Notes: generated by a model from the sequence alone, not told the origin. Positions 1 through 8,289 are shown, numbered from the stretch's first letter. The stretch: 64,000 nucleotides of DNA from an uncultured Prevotellaceae bacterium (GCA_946406435.1 CAMJKP010000007.1:22726-86725); one strand, 5' to 3'. Translations and numbers: made by a program.

Positions 1-575
1 AATACGCCAAGGATTACTTTCTCTATCTGTGGTGCGGAAAGAACTCTCCGCTGTTCGACAAGTCGAAGATGGCGACTTTCGAGCGTTATTTCATTCGCGA
101 GAAGGAGACGCACGTTGAGGAGAAAGGCAACTTCTTCCGTCTGCGCAACGACGAGAAGGCTGTTGACGGCATAATGGATGCATTTGGCGTAACGGGCGAG
201 AACCGCCACATCATAAACGGTCACGTACCTGTGCATGTGGCAAAGGGCGAGAGTCCTATCAAGGCTGGCGGAAAGCTCATGGTCATCGACGGAGGCTTCG
301 CAGAGCCTTACCATAAGGAGACAGGCATTGCAGGCTATACGCTCGTTTATCACAGCCGTGGTTTCGAACTTGTTCAGCACGAGCCATTCACGAGCAGCAA
401 GGATGCCGTAGAGCAAGGCACCGACATCAAGTCAACAAAGCAGATTGTCGAGACAGCCGGTCACCGTATGCTCGTAGCAGATACCGACCGCGGTCGTGAA
501 CTCAAGCAGCAGATTGACGACCTCACCAGATTGCTCTATGCCTATAGGCATGGGTATATAAAGGAGAAGAAATAA
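1..575 (+). CDS. fbp: Fructose-1,6-bisphosphatase class III, C-terminal part
   Basis: The last ~190 residues of a class III FBPase, the cytosolic gluconeogenic enzyme that dephosphorylates fructose-1,6-bisphosphate. The frame is open from base 3 to the window edge (YAKDYFLYLWCGK...), so the ATG at 69 is internal. Recognised by family blocks such as INGHVPVHVAKGESP, MVIDGGFAEPYHKETGIAGY and the tail with ADTDRGRELK. The family is about 650 residues long, so roughly two thirds lies outside the window. The gene runs straight into a family A palindromic repeat whose first base is the last base of the stop codon. Identification is by remembered family sequence; the metal-binding N-terminal part is not visible. 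Confidence 0.9.
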   Translation, partial: YAKDYFLYLWCGKNSPLFDKSKMATFERYFIREKETHVEEKGNFFRLRNDEKAVDGIMDAFGVTGENRHIINGHVPVHVAKGESPIKAGGKLMVIDGGFAEPYHKETGIAGYTLVYHSRGFELVQHEPFTSSKDAVEQGTDIKSTKQIVETAGHRMLVADTDRGRELKQQIDDLTRLLYAYRHGYIKEKK

Positions 576-811
576 AGCCCCTAACCCCTGCCTCGGCACA
601 TACTCCTATGTTATCAACATCGGACTACCCTCCGCTCGGGGGAAGGGAGTGGATAGTACAAACGCTTAAAGGGCTTTGCGAAAAATAAATAGTAAATAGC
701 TAAATAGTAATTAGTAAATAGTCAAATAGTAAATATAATTGATGTCCACACAGCAAGAAAAGGTAACTACTCCCTTCCCTCGGGCGGGGGAAGGGTCGGG
801 GTTAGGGGCTG
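575..811. repeat. Family A palindromic repeat, copy 1 (enters the next gene)
   Basis: Outer arms AGCCCCTAACCCC (575-587) and its exact complement GGGGTTAGGGGCT (799-811) bracket inner hairpin-prone stretches (CTCCGCTCGGGGG; CCCTCGGGCGGGGG). The right arm lies inside the HAD gene and supplies residues of its N-terminus. Between the arms is an AT-rich run of TAAATAGT-like units (681-738). Family A occurs nine times in this window (575, 2074, 3567, 25776, 36629, 38150, 45168, 60399, 61143), usually abutting stop or start codons and often with a GATAGTA-like core. Confidence 0.8.
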
Positions 812-1446
812 CCAAGGCTGCCCTCTTCGACCTCGACGGCGTAGTCTTCGACACAGAACCGCAATACACAGTATTCTGGGGTGGCGTGATGAGGAAATTT
901 CGTCCTGACATGCCGGGATTGGAATACACCATAAAGGGCTCTACGCTCAACAGAATCTTCGAGGACTTCCTTCCTCACGTTCCAGAGGAATACGACAACA
1001 TAGTCAAAGGACTCAATGAATTTGAGAAGAACATGGATTACCCATTCGTTGAGGGCTTCGAGGACTTCGTAAAGGATTGCCGTCGCAATGGTCTCAAGAC
1101 AGCCGTGGTGACATCATCCAACAAGGCAAAGATGGATAGCGTTCTGAGGAAACGTCCGGAACTCACAGAACTGATGGACGCAATCCTGATGTCAGAAGAC
1201 TTCGAGTTCAGCAAGCCACATCCCGACTGCTACATCAAGGGCGCACAGCGATTCGGGGCAAAACCGGAGCAATGCCTCGTGTTTGAGGACAGTTTCAACG
1301 GACTCAAGTCCGGACGTGCATCTGGCGCTATTGTGGTAGGACTCTCAACCTCCAATTCAGAAGAAGCAATCAGAGAATACTGTGACATAGTAATACCGAA
1401 CTACAACGGCATTGACTATAACACTCTTATCTCAAGACTGAAATAA
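742..1446 (+). CDS. HAD-superfamily hydrolase (beta-phosphoglucomutase-like)
   Basis: A 234-residue haloacid-dehalogenase phosphatase/phosphomutase, subfamily I. Motif I DLDGVVFD carries the two catalytic aspartates (D30, D32); motif II is VVTSSN, motif III the lysine of SKPHPDCY, motif IV VFEDSFNGLKSG. A helical cap lies between motifs I and II. The substrate cannot be read; a sugar phosphate is usual for this subfamily. ATG at 742 is chosen over an adjacent in-frame TTG. Residues about 8-23 (TPFPRAGEGSGLG) are encoded by the right arm of a family A repeat and lie outside the HAD fold, so the repeat has created the N-terminus. The next gene begins 3 bp after the stop, suggesting an operon with rsmG. 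Confidence 0.85.
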   Translation: MSTQQEKVTTPFPRAGEGSGLGAAKAALFDLDGVVFDTEPQYTVFWGGVMRKFRPDMPGLEYTIKGSTLNRIFEDFLPHVPEEYDNIVKGLNEFEKNMDYPFVEGFEDFVKDCRRNGLKTAVVTSSNKAKMDSVLRKRPELTELMDAILMSEDFEFSKPHPDCYIKGAQRFGAKPEQCLVFEDSFNGLKSGRASGAIVVGLSTSNSEEAIREYCDIVIPNYNGIDYNTLISRLK

Positions 1447-1449
1447 AAT

Positions 1450-2073
1450 ATGGTAGATATAATTTACAAATACTTCCCGAATCTGACCGACGAGCAGAAA
1501 GCGCAGTATGCAAAGCTCGACGAGTTGTACCGTGACTGGAACGCGAAGATAAACGTTATCTCACGCAAGGACATCGACAACCTCTACGAGCATCACGTTC
1601 TCCATTCGCTTGCCATTGCCAAGGCTCTCCATTTCAAGCCAGGTACAAAGATTATGGACTTCGGATGCGGTGGCGGATTCCCGGGCATTCCATTGGCAAT
1701 CATGTTCCCAGAGTGCGAGTTCAAGCTCATCGACGGCACAGGCAAGAAGATTCGCGTGTGTCAGGAGGTGGCTGCGGCTATCGGCTTGAAGAACGTCAAA
1801 GCAGAGCATCTTCGCGGTGAGGACGAGAAAGGAAAGTTCGATTTCATCGTCTCACGTGCCGTTATGCCATTGCCTGATATGGTGAAGATTGTAAGGAAAA
1901 ACGTTGGCAAGGAACAGCGCAACGCTATGCCAAACGGCATCTTCTGTCTCAAGGGCGGCGACCTCCAGAGCGAGATTCATCCATTCCGCAACATCGTGGA
2001 GCAAACCGACCTCACCTCTTTCTTCACAGAGGAGTGGTTTAAGGAGAAGCATTTGGTGTATTTGCCAATCTAA
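1450..2073 (+). CDS. rsmG: 16S rRNA (guanine-N7)-methyltransferase RsmG
   Basis: Full-length RsmG/GidB (207 residues), the SAM-dependent methylase forming m7G at position 527 of 16S rRNA. The SAM-binding loop IMDFGCGGGFPGIPLA (about 69-84) is diagnostic, followed by the acidic ribose-binding strand CEFKLIDGTGKKI and the family block DFIVSRAV near 135. The ATG lies 3 bp after the HAD stop, so the two are probably co-transcribed. The gene ends at a family A repeat that starts on its stop codon. Confidence 0.95.
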   Translation: MVDIIYKYFPNLTDEQKAQYAKLDELYRDWNAKINVISRKDIDNLYEHHVLHSLAIAKALHFKPGTKIMDFGCGGGFPGIPLAIMFPECEFKLIDGTGKKIRVCQEVAAAIGLKNVKAEHLRGEDEKGKFDFIVSRAVMPLPDMVKIVRKNVGKEQRNAMPNGIFCLKGGDLQSEIHPFRNIVEQTDLTSFFTEEWFKEKHLVYLPI

Positions 2074-2247
2074 AGACCCACCCCCTTGCCCCTCCCATAA
2101 AGGGAGGGGAATAGATAGTATTTCTGTCTAATGAGGTAGGTCTGAAATATAAACAGAAAAAATATATAATCAATAAATGCGTACCCTCCGCAATAAGTAG
2201 TAATTACTCCCCTCCCTTTACGGGAGGGGTCTGGAGGTGGGTCTTTT
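2074..2247. repeat. Family A palindromic repeat, copy 2
   Basis: Outer arms AGACCCACC and GGTGGGTCT enclose two near-perfect hairpins, CCCCTCCCATAAAGGGAGGGG and CCCCTCCCTTTACGGGAGGGG in outline, with GATAGTA just inside the first. It fills the gap between rsmG and the next gene almost exactly. It resembles a two-armed REP/BIME element. In RNA both hairpins could form, so it may affect mRNA stability or read-through. Confidence 0.8.
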
Positions 2248-2249
2248 TT

Positions 2250-2894
2250 ATGCTTACAATCAAAACCTTCGAGGTCAATCCTCTTCAGGAGAACTGTTAT
2301 GTAGTCAGCGATGAGACAAAGGAATGTATGATCGTTGACTGCGGTGCTTTCTATCCACAGGAGATTCAGGCCATTGCAAACTATATCCTTGAGAACAGTC
2401 TCAAGCCTGTGGTATGTGCCCTTACACATGCGCACTTCGACCACATCCACGGTGTTCGCGCCATCTGCGACCGCTACGCCATCAAGCCAATCCTCTCACA
2501 GAAGGATGAAGAGCTCTACAATAACTTTGGCGAGCAGATGCGTATGTTCATGCAGGCCGACGTTGACTTCACCATGCCTGAAATAGGCGGTTTCGTAAAG
2601 GATAACGACATTGTGCGCTTCGGCAATCAGGAGTTCCGTGTCATCGAGACTCCGGGACATACCCGCGGCGGCATCTTCTTCTACAACGAGAAGGAAAAAG
2701 TGGCATTCTCAGGCGACACACTCTTCAAGGGTTCAATAGGCAGAACCGACTTCCCTGGCGGAAGTATGTTCCAGATCATACAGTCATTGCGCATGATAAC
2801 CCAGTTGCCCGACGATGTGAAGGTATATCCGGGACATGGTCCTGAAACGACAATCGGCTACGAACTCGCAAGCAACCCTTATCTCGACAGATAA
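2250..2894 (+). CDS. Metallo-beta-lactamase-fold hydrolase (glyoxalase II-like)
   Basis: A 214-residue MBL-fold hydrolase, probably a hydroxyacylglutathione-hydrolase-like or related thioesterase. The metal motif THAHFDH (59-65) gives His60, His62, Asp64 and His65; later ligands are the His of ETPGHTRGG, the Asp of FSGDTLF and the His of YPGHGPET. It has a single domain and no signal peptide, so it is cytosolic. The family is functionally broad and the substrate is not readable. It starts 3 bp after a family A repeat and ends 3 bp before ruvC. Confidence 0.88.
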   Translation: MLTIKTFEVNPLQENCYVVSDETKECMIVDCGAFYPQEIQAIANYILENSLKPVVCALTHAHFDHIHGVRAICDRYAIKPILSQKDEELYNNFGEQMRMFMQADVDFTMPEIGGFVKDNDIVRFGNQEFRVIETPGHTRGGIFFYNEKEKVAFSGDTLFKGSIGRTDFPGGSMFQIIQSLRMITQLPDDVKVYPGHGPETTIGYELASNPYLDR

Positions 2895-2897
2895 TAG

Positions 2898-3566
2898 ATG
2901 AATAAGGTTAAAGGCGAAAAGATAATACTCGGAATCGACCCTGGTACCAACGTCATGGGCTACGGTGTCATCAAGACCATCGGACAGAAAGCCGAGATGG
3001 TTGCAATGGGCGTCATAGATATGCGCAAAGAGGATGACCCATATCTACGCCTCGGACACATCTTTGAGCGTGTCACCGGAATCATCGAGTCCTACCTGCC
3101 CGATGAAATGGCTATCGAAGCGCCATTCTTCGGAAAGAACGTGCAGTCAATGCTCAAGCTCGGAAGGGCACAGGGCATCGCCATCGCAGCAGCCATACAC
3201 CACGGAGTGCCTATCCACGAATATGCGCCTCTGAAGATTAAGATGGCAATCACGGGAACAGGCTCGGCAAGCAAGGAACAGGTAGCAGGAATGCTACAGC
3301 GCATCCTCAATCTCGACAAGGACGAGATGCCGAAGTTCATGGATGCTACCGATGCCCTCGGTGCTGCCTACTGCCACTTTTTGCAGATGAATCGTCCCGA
3401 GACAGGCGTTCACTACTCCAGTTGGAAGGATTTCGTCAATAAGAACAAAGCTAAGGCTGGGGGTAAAAAGACAACCGATACAGGGGGAACAACAACCGCA
3501 AAGCGTAAGCTTTCACCAAACGAACAACTACTCGCAGCAATACAGGCGAGCAAGAAAAAGAAGTAA
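2898..3566 (+). CDS. ruvC: Crossover junction endodeoxyribonuclease RuvC
   Basis: RuvC Holliday-junction resolvase, which nicks four-way junctions during recombinational repair with RuvAB. The RNase H-like core begins with [13 protein letters not shown] (Asp14 catalytic), then [10 protein letters not shown] (Glu) and the C-terminal acidic pair [12 protein letters not shown]. Length is 222 residues against 160-190 usual; the excess is a lysine/threonine-rich tail after about residue 175 ending in KKKK, of low complexity and unknown role. The start follows the previous stop by 3 bp. A family A repeat begins at its stop codon. Confidence 0.93.
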   Translation: MNKVKGEKIILGIDPGTNVMGYGVIKTIGQKAEMVAMGVIDMRKEDDPYLRLGHIFERVTGIIESYLPDEMAIEAPFFGKNVQSMLKLGRAQGIAIAAAIHHGVPIHEYAPLKIKMAITGTGSASKEQVAGMLQRILNLDKDEMPKFMDATDALGAAYCHFLQMNRPETGVHYSSWKDFVNKNKAKAGGKKTTDTGGTTTAKRKLSPNEQLLAAIQASKKKK

Positions 3567-3741
3567 GGCCTCTCCCCCCGCCCTCCCCCGTAGGGAGGGA
3601 GCCGGAGAGCCAAAAACAAGAACAACAAGAAGAAACAAAAACAACAACCAATCCCTCATTGCCGAATCGGCTCCCTCCCTACGGAGGGAAGTCCGATGTT
3701 GATAACATCGGAGTATGTGCCAAGCGGGGGGAGAGGCCGCA
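3567..3741. repeat. Family A palindromic repeat, copy 3
   Basis: Exact outer arms GGCCTCTCCCCCCG and CGGGGGGAGAGGCC enclose hairpins around CCCTCCCCCGTAGGGAGGG and CCCTCCCTACGGAGGG. The core includes GATGTTGATAACATCGG, also present in mirrored form near 610-625 in copy 1. It occupies the ruvC-ABC intergenic gap and ends 11 bp before the ABC start codon. Confidence 0.8.
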
Positions 3742-3752
3742 ATCAATAAAGA

Positions 3753-5246
3753 ATGATCATCTCTATCAATCAAGGCGTTACCCGTATGCCGGCATGGCGA
3801 ATGGCGCAGCCTGTAGATTTCTCACTCCTCGACGGAGAACATATTGCCATAGTAGGCGGTAATGCCTCTGGCAAATCAATGTTTGTTGACATTATCACAA
3901 GCGCACATCCGCTTCTCATGAAGGATGTGGAATACGATTTCTCACCAAAGACAAGTCGTCTGGCTTCCGACAATATCAAGTACATCACCTTCCGCGACAG
4001 CTACGGAGGTGACAGCGACCGTAACTACTATCTTCAGCAGCGTTGGAATCAGCACGACATCGACGAGAACACCCCTACCGTTGAAAAACTTCTTGAAGAG
4101 ACTTACCACATCACGGGGCCCGACACAGAGGAACGCCGTGCTATGAAGGAACATCTCTACGACATCTTCAACCTCAGATACCTCCTCGACAAATACATCA
4201 TACTCCTCTCATCTGGCGAGTTGCGTAAGTTCCAGCTTGCCAAGACTCTCATGGCCGACCCACGAGTGCTTATAATGGACAACCCGTTCATCGGACTCGA
4301 CAAGGAGACACGTCAGCAGCTTCGCGAACTCCTTGAGCAGATTTCAAGGGAACGCGCACTCCAAATCATTCTCGTTCTCGCCAAGGACGAGGACATCCCA
4401 CGCTTCATCACCCACGTCGTTGAGGTCAAGGATATGGTGGTAAAGCCAAAGCTCACACGCGAGGAGTACCTTGCGGAAAAAATTAAAGAGGAAAGGGTAA
4501 AGATTAAAGAGGAACCTCTCTCACAGGAGCTGAAGGACATCATACTCAACCTTCCATATAAGGATAACGAATACCACACCCAAGAGGTTGTGCGTATGAA
4601 CAACGTAAGCATCCGCTACGGCGAGCGCACCATTCTCAAGGACCTCAACTGGACGGTAATGAACGGTCAGCGCTGGGCACTCAAGGGACAGAACGGAGCA
4701 GGAAAGTCAACCCTCCTCTCACTCGTCTGTGCTGACAATCCGCAGTCCTATGCCTGTGACATCGTACTCTTCGACCACAAGCGCGGATCTGGCGAGACAA
4801 TATGGGACATCAAGAAGCACATCGGCTACGTATCACCTGAGATGCACCGAGCATACAACCGCGACATGCCCGCAATACGCATCGTGGCAAGCGGTCTCAA
4901 GGATTCCGTAGGCCTCTATGTGAAGCCTTCAGAGCAGGACTACGAGATTTGCCGCACATGGATGAAGATATTCGGCATCGAGGACCTTGCAGAGAAGACA
5001 TTCCTCAAACTCTCAAGCGGAGAGCAGCGCATGATACTCCTCGCGCGTGCCTTCGTCAAGGACCCAGAACTTCTCATCCTCGACGAGCCACTCCACGGCC
5101 TCGACTGCGAGCGCGGAGAGAAAGTAAAGGAAATCATCGACACATTCTGCGCACGTCAGAACAAGACCCTCATCATGGTGACACACTACGAAGAGAACCT
5201 TCCACGCTGCATCACCGACCATATTTATTTGAAGAAGAACGTATAA
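3753..5246 (+). CDS. Duplicated ABC ATPase (ModF/PhrA-like)
   Basis: A 497-residue protein of two ABC nucleotide-binding domains with no membrane segment. Domain 1: Walker A GGNASGKS (35-42), signature LSSGELRKFQ, Walker B VLIMDNPFIGLD. Domain 2: Walker A GQNGAGKSTL (about 315), signature LSSGEQRMIL, Walker B LLILDEPLHGLD and H-loop MVTHYEEN. In domain 1 the usual Walker B glutamate is Asn (DNP), so only the second site looks catalytically complete. The layout matches ModF/PhrA proteins, soluble ABC proteins of poorly known role. No molybdate genes are nearby, so I leave the symbol empty. The next gene starts 5 bp after the stop. Confidence 0.82.
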   Translation: MIISINQGVTRMPAWRMAQPVDFSLLDGEHIAIVGGNASGKSMFVDIITSAHPLLMKDVEYDFSPKTSRLASDNIKYITFRDSYGGDSDRNYYLQQRWNQHDIDENTPTVEKLLEETYHITGPDTEERRAMKEHLYDIFNLRYLLDKYIILLSSGELRKFQLAKTLMADPRVLIMDNPFIGLDKETRQQLRELLEQISRERALQIILVLAKDEDIPRFITHVVEVKDMVVKPKLTREEYLAEKIKEERVKIKEEPLSQELKDIILNLPYKDNEYHTQEVVRMNNVSIRYGERTILKDLNWTVMNGQRWALKGQNGAGKSTLLSLVCADNPQSYACDIVLFDHKRGSGETIWDIKKHIGYVSPEMHRAYNRDMPAIRIVASGLKDSVGLYVKPSEQDYEICRTWMKIFGIEDLAEKTFLKLSSGEQRMILLARAFVKDPELLILDEPLHGLDCERGEKVKEIIDTFCARQNKTLIMVTHYEENLPRCITDHIYLKKNV

Positions 5247-5251
5247 AAGAT

Positions 5252-6742
5252 ATGAAAAAATTTCTGCTGCTAATCCTTACCCTGTGCGCTCTGGCTATGA
5301 ATGCCGTTGCACAGCATAAGCGCGAATTCCGAGGCGCATGGATACAATGCGTCAACGGACAGTTTCAGGGTATGAGTACAGCCAAGATGCAAGAATACCT
5401 CACCTATCAGCTCAATGTACTGCAGAGACAAGGCGTTAATGCCATTATCTTCCAAGTACGAGCCGAATGCGATGCTCTGTATGCTAGCCAATACGAGCCG
5501 TGGAGCCGTTTCCTCACAGGCGTACAGGGACGCGCGCCACAGCCATACTGGGACCCTCTGCAATGGATGATAACCGAGTGCCATAGGCGTGGCATGGAGC
5601 TTCATGCGTGGATAAACCCTTTCCGTGCAAAGATAAAAAGCACGGGAAGACTCGCCAGCAACCACGTAACCAAACTGCGTCCGGGAGCAGCATTCATGTA
5701 TGACAACCAGCTCATACTCAATCCTGCGCACCAGTGGAATCGCGACTACATCTGCACCGTGGCAGCCGACATCGTGCGTCGCTACGACATCGACGGACTG
5801 CATATCGACGACTATTTCTATCCATACCCTGTGCCGGGACAGGTCATCCCCGACGATCAGGACTACGCAGCCTACAACAACGGCATCCCTAACAAGGGCG
5901 ACTGGCGACGCTTCAACGTCAACCAGTTCATCAAGCAGCTCAGCGACTGCGTACACAGCATCAAGCCATGGGTGAAGTTCGGAGTCTCACCTTTCGGCAT
6001 CTACCGCAACAAGCGCAACGACCCATTCAACGGCTCTGACACCAACGGACTCCAGAACTACGACGAGCTCTATGCCGACGTGATGCTATGGGTGAACAAC
6101 GGATGGATAGACTACTGTGTACCACAGCTGTACTGGCAGATAGGACACCCTACAGCCGACTACCAGACACTCATACAATGGTGGAACAAATACTGCTACA
6201 ACCGCCCATTATATATAGGTGAAGACATCGAGCGCACCGTGGGGTTTGCCGACCTATACAACGGAAACAAGCACCAGATGGAGGCAAAATACCGACTCCA
6301 CAACCAGATGCGCAACGTCCACGGCACAGTACTGTGGTATGCCAAGGCATCAGTCGATAACATAGGCAACTACGGCCTCATGCTCGAAAAGAACTACTGG
6401 CGCTACCCTGCCCTACAGCCACGAATGCCATTCATCGACGGACGAGCACCTGCCAAAGTGCGCAACCTCGCACCAATCTGGACAGAAGACGGCTACATGC
6501 TCGTATGGGAAGGACCGACAAGCCGCGACTGGAGAGAAGCAGCACATAAATACGTAGTCTATTGCTTCGGACCAGGCGAGATAATCGACATCGACGACCC
6601 AAGCCACATCGTAGCCATAACAAGATCGCCATTCTACAAACTGCCATACCGCAACGGCAGGACAAGATACACATACGTCGTAACTGCCCTTGACAGAATG
6701 AGCAACGAAAGTGCAATAACAAAGAAAAAAGTCAAATTGTAA
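5252..6742 (+). CDS. Secreted GHL10-family (DUF187) glycoside hydrolase
   Basis: A 496-residue glycosyl-hydrolase-like TIM barrel. It begins with a signal peptide (MKKFLLLILTLCALAMNAVA then Q) and the typical opening FRGAWIQCVNGQF. Barrel strands carry ELHAWINPFRA, IDGLHIDDYFYPYP and KFGVSPFGIY, the family's conserved acidic sites. The C-terminal ~90 residues form a fibronectin-III-like beta domain ending VTALDRMSNES. The family is thought to act on peptidoglycan or other glycans; the substrate is not known here. The reading frame continues upstream of 5252 inside the ABC gene, but the ATG at 5252 gives the signal peptide and is the sensible start. Confidence 0.85.
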   Translation: MKKFLLLILTLCALAMNAVAQHKREFRGAWIQCVNGQFQGMSTAKMQEYLTYQLNVLQRQGVNAIIFQVRAECDALYASQYEPWSRFLTGVQGRAPQPYWDPLQWMITECHRRGMELHAWINPFRAKIKSTGRLASNHVTKLRPGAAFMYDNQLILNPAHQWNRDYICTVAADIVRRYDIDGLHIDDYFYPYPVPGQVIPDDQDYAAYNNGIPNKGDWRRFNVNQFIKQLSDCVHSIKPWVKFGVSPFGIYRNKRNDPFNGSDTNGLQNYDELYADVMLWVNNGWIDYCVPQLYWQIGHPTADYQTLIQWWNKYCYNRPLYIGEDIERTVGFADLYNGNKHQMEAKYRLHNQMRNVHGTVLWYAKASVDNIGNYGLMLEKNYWRYPALQPRMPFIDGRAPAKVRNLAPIWTEDGYMLVWEGPTSRDWREAAHKYVVYCFGPGEIIDIDDPSHIVAITRSPFYKLPYRNGRTRYTYVVTALDRMSNESAITKKKVKL

Positions 6743-6847
6743 TTGATTTGATTGTTTGCGTGCACATTTGCATTGACTAATGTCAAATAAATATCGATAA
6801 TACAACAATTTGCACAAATTATGTTCAAACAAATTGGAAAAATTGAG

Positions 6848-6855
6848 TAATTTTG
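6848..6855 (+). promoter_or_regulatory. -7 promoter element for the winged-helix gene
   Basis: TAATTTTG matches the Bacteroidetes -7 consensus TAnnTTTG, 67 bp before the start codon. No well-spaced -33 TTG is seen. Confidence 0.5.
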
Positions 6856-6922
6856 CAGATGTATTAATCAGACACTTATTATTAACCCTGACTTAACGTC
6901 AGATTACAAAAATTGCATAACT

Positions 6923-7222
6923 ATGGCAGAAAAGAAGACAACAAAGGCAGCACCAAAGGCAGCAACAAAGACTGCTGCAGCTAAGACTACTGCAAAGAAG
7001 GCTGCTACCCCAAAAGTGACACAGATCACTATCAACGCCGAAAACGTAGGTTTCAAGGCAGGTGATGTATATCAGGCTCTTGCAAAGTCAAACAAGGCTC
7101 TCTCAGTAGCTGAGATTGCAAAGGCTGCAAAGATTACAGCAGAAGAGGCATATCTCGGTCTCGGATGGCTTTTCAAAGAGGGTAAGGTTACAAATGTAGA
7201 AGGCGGCATCGCTCTCGCATAA
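6923..7222 (+). CDS. Histone-H1-like tailed winged-helix protein (DUF2582 type)
   Basis: A 99-residue protein in two parts. Residues 2-32 are almost only Lys, Ala and Thr (KKTTKAAPKAA...AAKTTAKKAA), like the tail of histone H1 or of bacterial H1-like proteins. Residues 38-98 match the small winged helix-turn-helix of DUF2582 (NAENVGFKAGDVYQAL, ISAEEAYLGLGWL-like block, FKEGKV). I infer a DNA-binding, nucleoid-associated role. It is monocistronic, with a -7 element upstream and a good terminator 26 bp downstream. Confidence 0.8.
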   Translation: MAEKKTTKAAPKAATKTAAAKTTAKKAATPKVTQITINAENVGFKAGDVYQALAKSNKALSVAEIAKAAKITAEEAYLGLGWLFKEGKVTNVEGGIALA

Positions 7223-7247
7223 GCATTAACATATTGCAATTAACCAA

Positions 7248-7288
7248 ATAAAGGGTTGACATCACATGATGCCAACCCTTTGTTTGTT
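7248..7288 (+). terminator. Rho-independent terminator after the winged-helix gene
   Basis: Stem AAAGGGTTG (7250-7258) pairs with CAACCCTTT (7273-7281), followed by GTTTGTTG. Confidence 0.75.
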
Positions 7289-7477
7289 GTGAGAGGTTAT
7301 CAGGTTGGGAGGTTATAAGGATTTAAGGTCTTTAGGTTAGAAGGTTAGAGGTTAAACGGGAAGACGCAAAGATTTTAATTTTCCATTTTCAATTATCACT
7401 TGCTTTAGCTTGATGAGCTCCAGCGAAGAACTTGCGTAGCTTGGTGAGCTTGCGAACAATTTTCAATTAACCACCGT
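7289..7477. repeat. Intergenic repeats of families C and G
   Basis: GGTTAGAAGGTTAGAGGTT-like heptads (family C, about 7295-7352), a short ACGCAAAGA piece (family D), then the family G string TCACTTGCTTTAGCTTGATG with AACTTGCGTAGCTTGGTGAG. A closely matching family G copy lies at 42797-42858. No gene is seen. Confidence 0.7.
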
Positions 7478-7557
7478 ATAGGGTGTGTGTTTAAAATATG
7501 ATAACTATGATAACTGTGATAACCGCAATGCTATCCAAAGATAGGACACGAAAGCAT
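7478..7557 (+). repeat. Iteron cluster E1 (9-bp repeats), outer copy
   Basis: After AGGGTGTGTGTTTAAAAT come three tandem 9-mers, ATGATAACT, ATGATAACT and GTGATAACC, then GCAATGCTATCC and GGACACGAAAGCAT. The whole ~80 bp is repeated in inverted orientation at 9498-9577 with few differences. Confidence 0.8.
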
Positions 7558-7905
7558 ATTTTTCCAGACAAAGTCCATTTTCTTTCTTTTTCACTCTTCA
7601 CTTTTCACTTAACTACGTCCCCCATCCTATCGCCCATTCTGGAATGGGACTTGCAACGGATTAGAAGCGAAGGAGAAGCGGACCTGAGAAGGTCGAAGAG
7701 CCCTCTAAATCTCCCTACGTAGGGAGACTTCTTTCGCACCCTAAGTGACCGCCATCACCTAACATCCATCCCCTAACACCCATCACCAGTTTCCGCTCGT
7801 GGCCTTTGATTGGAAAACGTGACCTGCATTCTTCACTCTTCGTTCTTCACTTTTTCTGGTGACCGCCATCCCCCCAACACCCAACAACTATCACCCGATT
7901 TCTGA
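7558..7905. other. Gene-free stretch inside the iteron-bounded block
   Basis: AT-rich DNA, a CCTACGTAGGGAG hairpin near 7713-7730, and two GTGACCGCCATCMCC-type repeats (7747, 7859) followed by CCCAACACCCA runs like those found in queE. I see no gene. Confidence 0.5.
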
Positions 7906-7996
7906 TGACAACGTGCGCAGCACCTCGCACGCAGTCAAAAGTGCTTGTCAGCCCAAAGGCTGGTGCACGTCCTTCGGTTTGACAAGTGCAAAGTTA
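7906..7996 (-). ncRNA. Promoter-hairpin RNA module, copy A
   Basis: Read on the minus strand: TAACTTTG (-7 element, 7996-7989), GTGCACCAGCC...GGGCTGACAAGCAC (hairpin 1), TTTTGACTG, then CGTGCG-AGGTGCTG-CGCACG (hairpin 2). It aligns along its whole length with 41944-42035 (copy B) at roughly 80% identity with one 2-base indel. A TTTG 16 bp upstream of the -7 element may be the -33. No gene follows in the direction of transcription, so a free RNA is likelier than a leader here. Confidence 0.5.
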
Positions 7997-8122
7997 CTAC
8001 TTATTCCCCAGTCAAACATTCCAACTTTCAGATTTTTTAGTTAAAGAATATTAAATACAAGCTAAATCTCTGAGAATGTGAGTTTTACAAAAACAGACTT
8101 AGTGAATCACGATTTACGCAAA

Positions 8123-8166
8123 GTTATCATGGTTATCATAGTTATCATATATTTTACACACACCCT
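8123..8166 (-). repeat. Iteron cluster E2, inner inverted copy
   Basis: GTTATCATGGTTATCATAGT then TATCATATATTTTACACACACCCT; the inverse of the E1 unit, with three TTATCA 9-mers. With E3 it forms inverted arms around the AT palindrome at 8184-8223. Confidence 0.75.
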
Positions 8167-8183
8167 TTCCCCTCTTTTAAGCT

Positions 8184-8223
8184 TAATAATAATAAATAAT
8201 TAAATAATTATTTATTATTATTA
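8184..8223. repeat. Perfect 40-bp AT-only palindrome
   Basis: TAATAATAATAAATAATTA, AA, TAATTATTTATTATTATTA: two 19-bp arms exactly complementary around a 2-bp centre. It is centred between iteron clusters E2 and E3. Confidence 0.9.
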
Positions 8224-8242
8224 CAGTAGAAGTGCGAAAAAC

Positions 8243-8289
8243 AGAGGGTGTCTATGTAGAATATGATAACTATGATAACTGTGATAACC
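8243..8289 (+). repeat. Iteron cluster E3, inner copy
   Basis: AGAGGGTGTCTATGTAGAAT followed by ATGATAACT, ATGATAACT, GTGATAACC; same orientation as E1. Confidence 0.75.

Noticed and set aside
4949..5251. Long upstream extension of the GHL10 glycosidase frame
   Set aside because: It overlaps the ABC gene in another frame and would remove the signal peptide; the ATG at 5252 is right.
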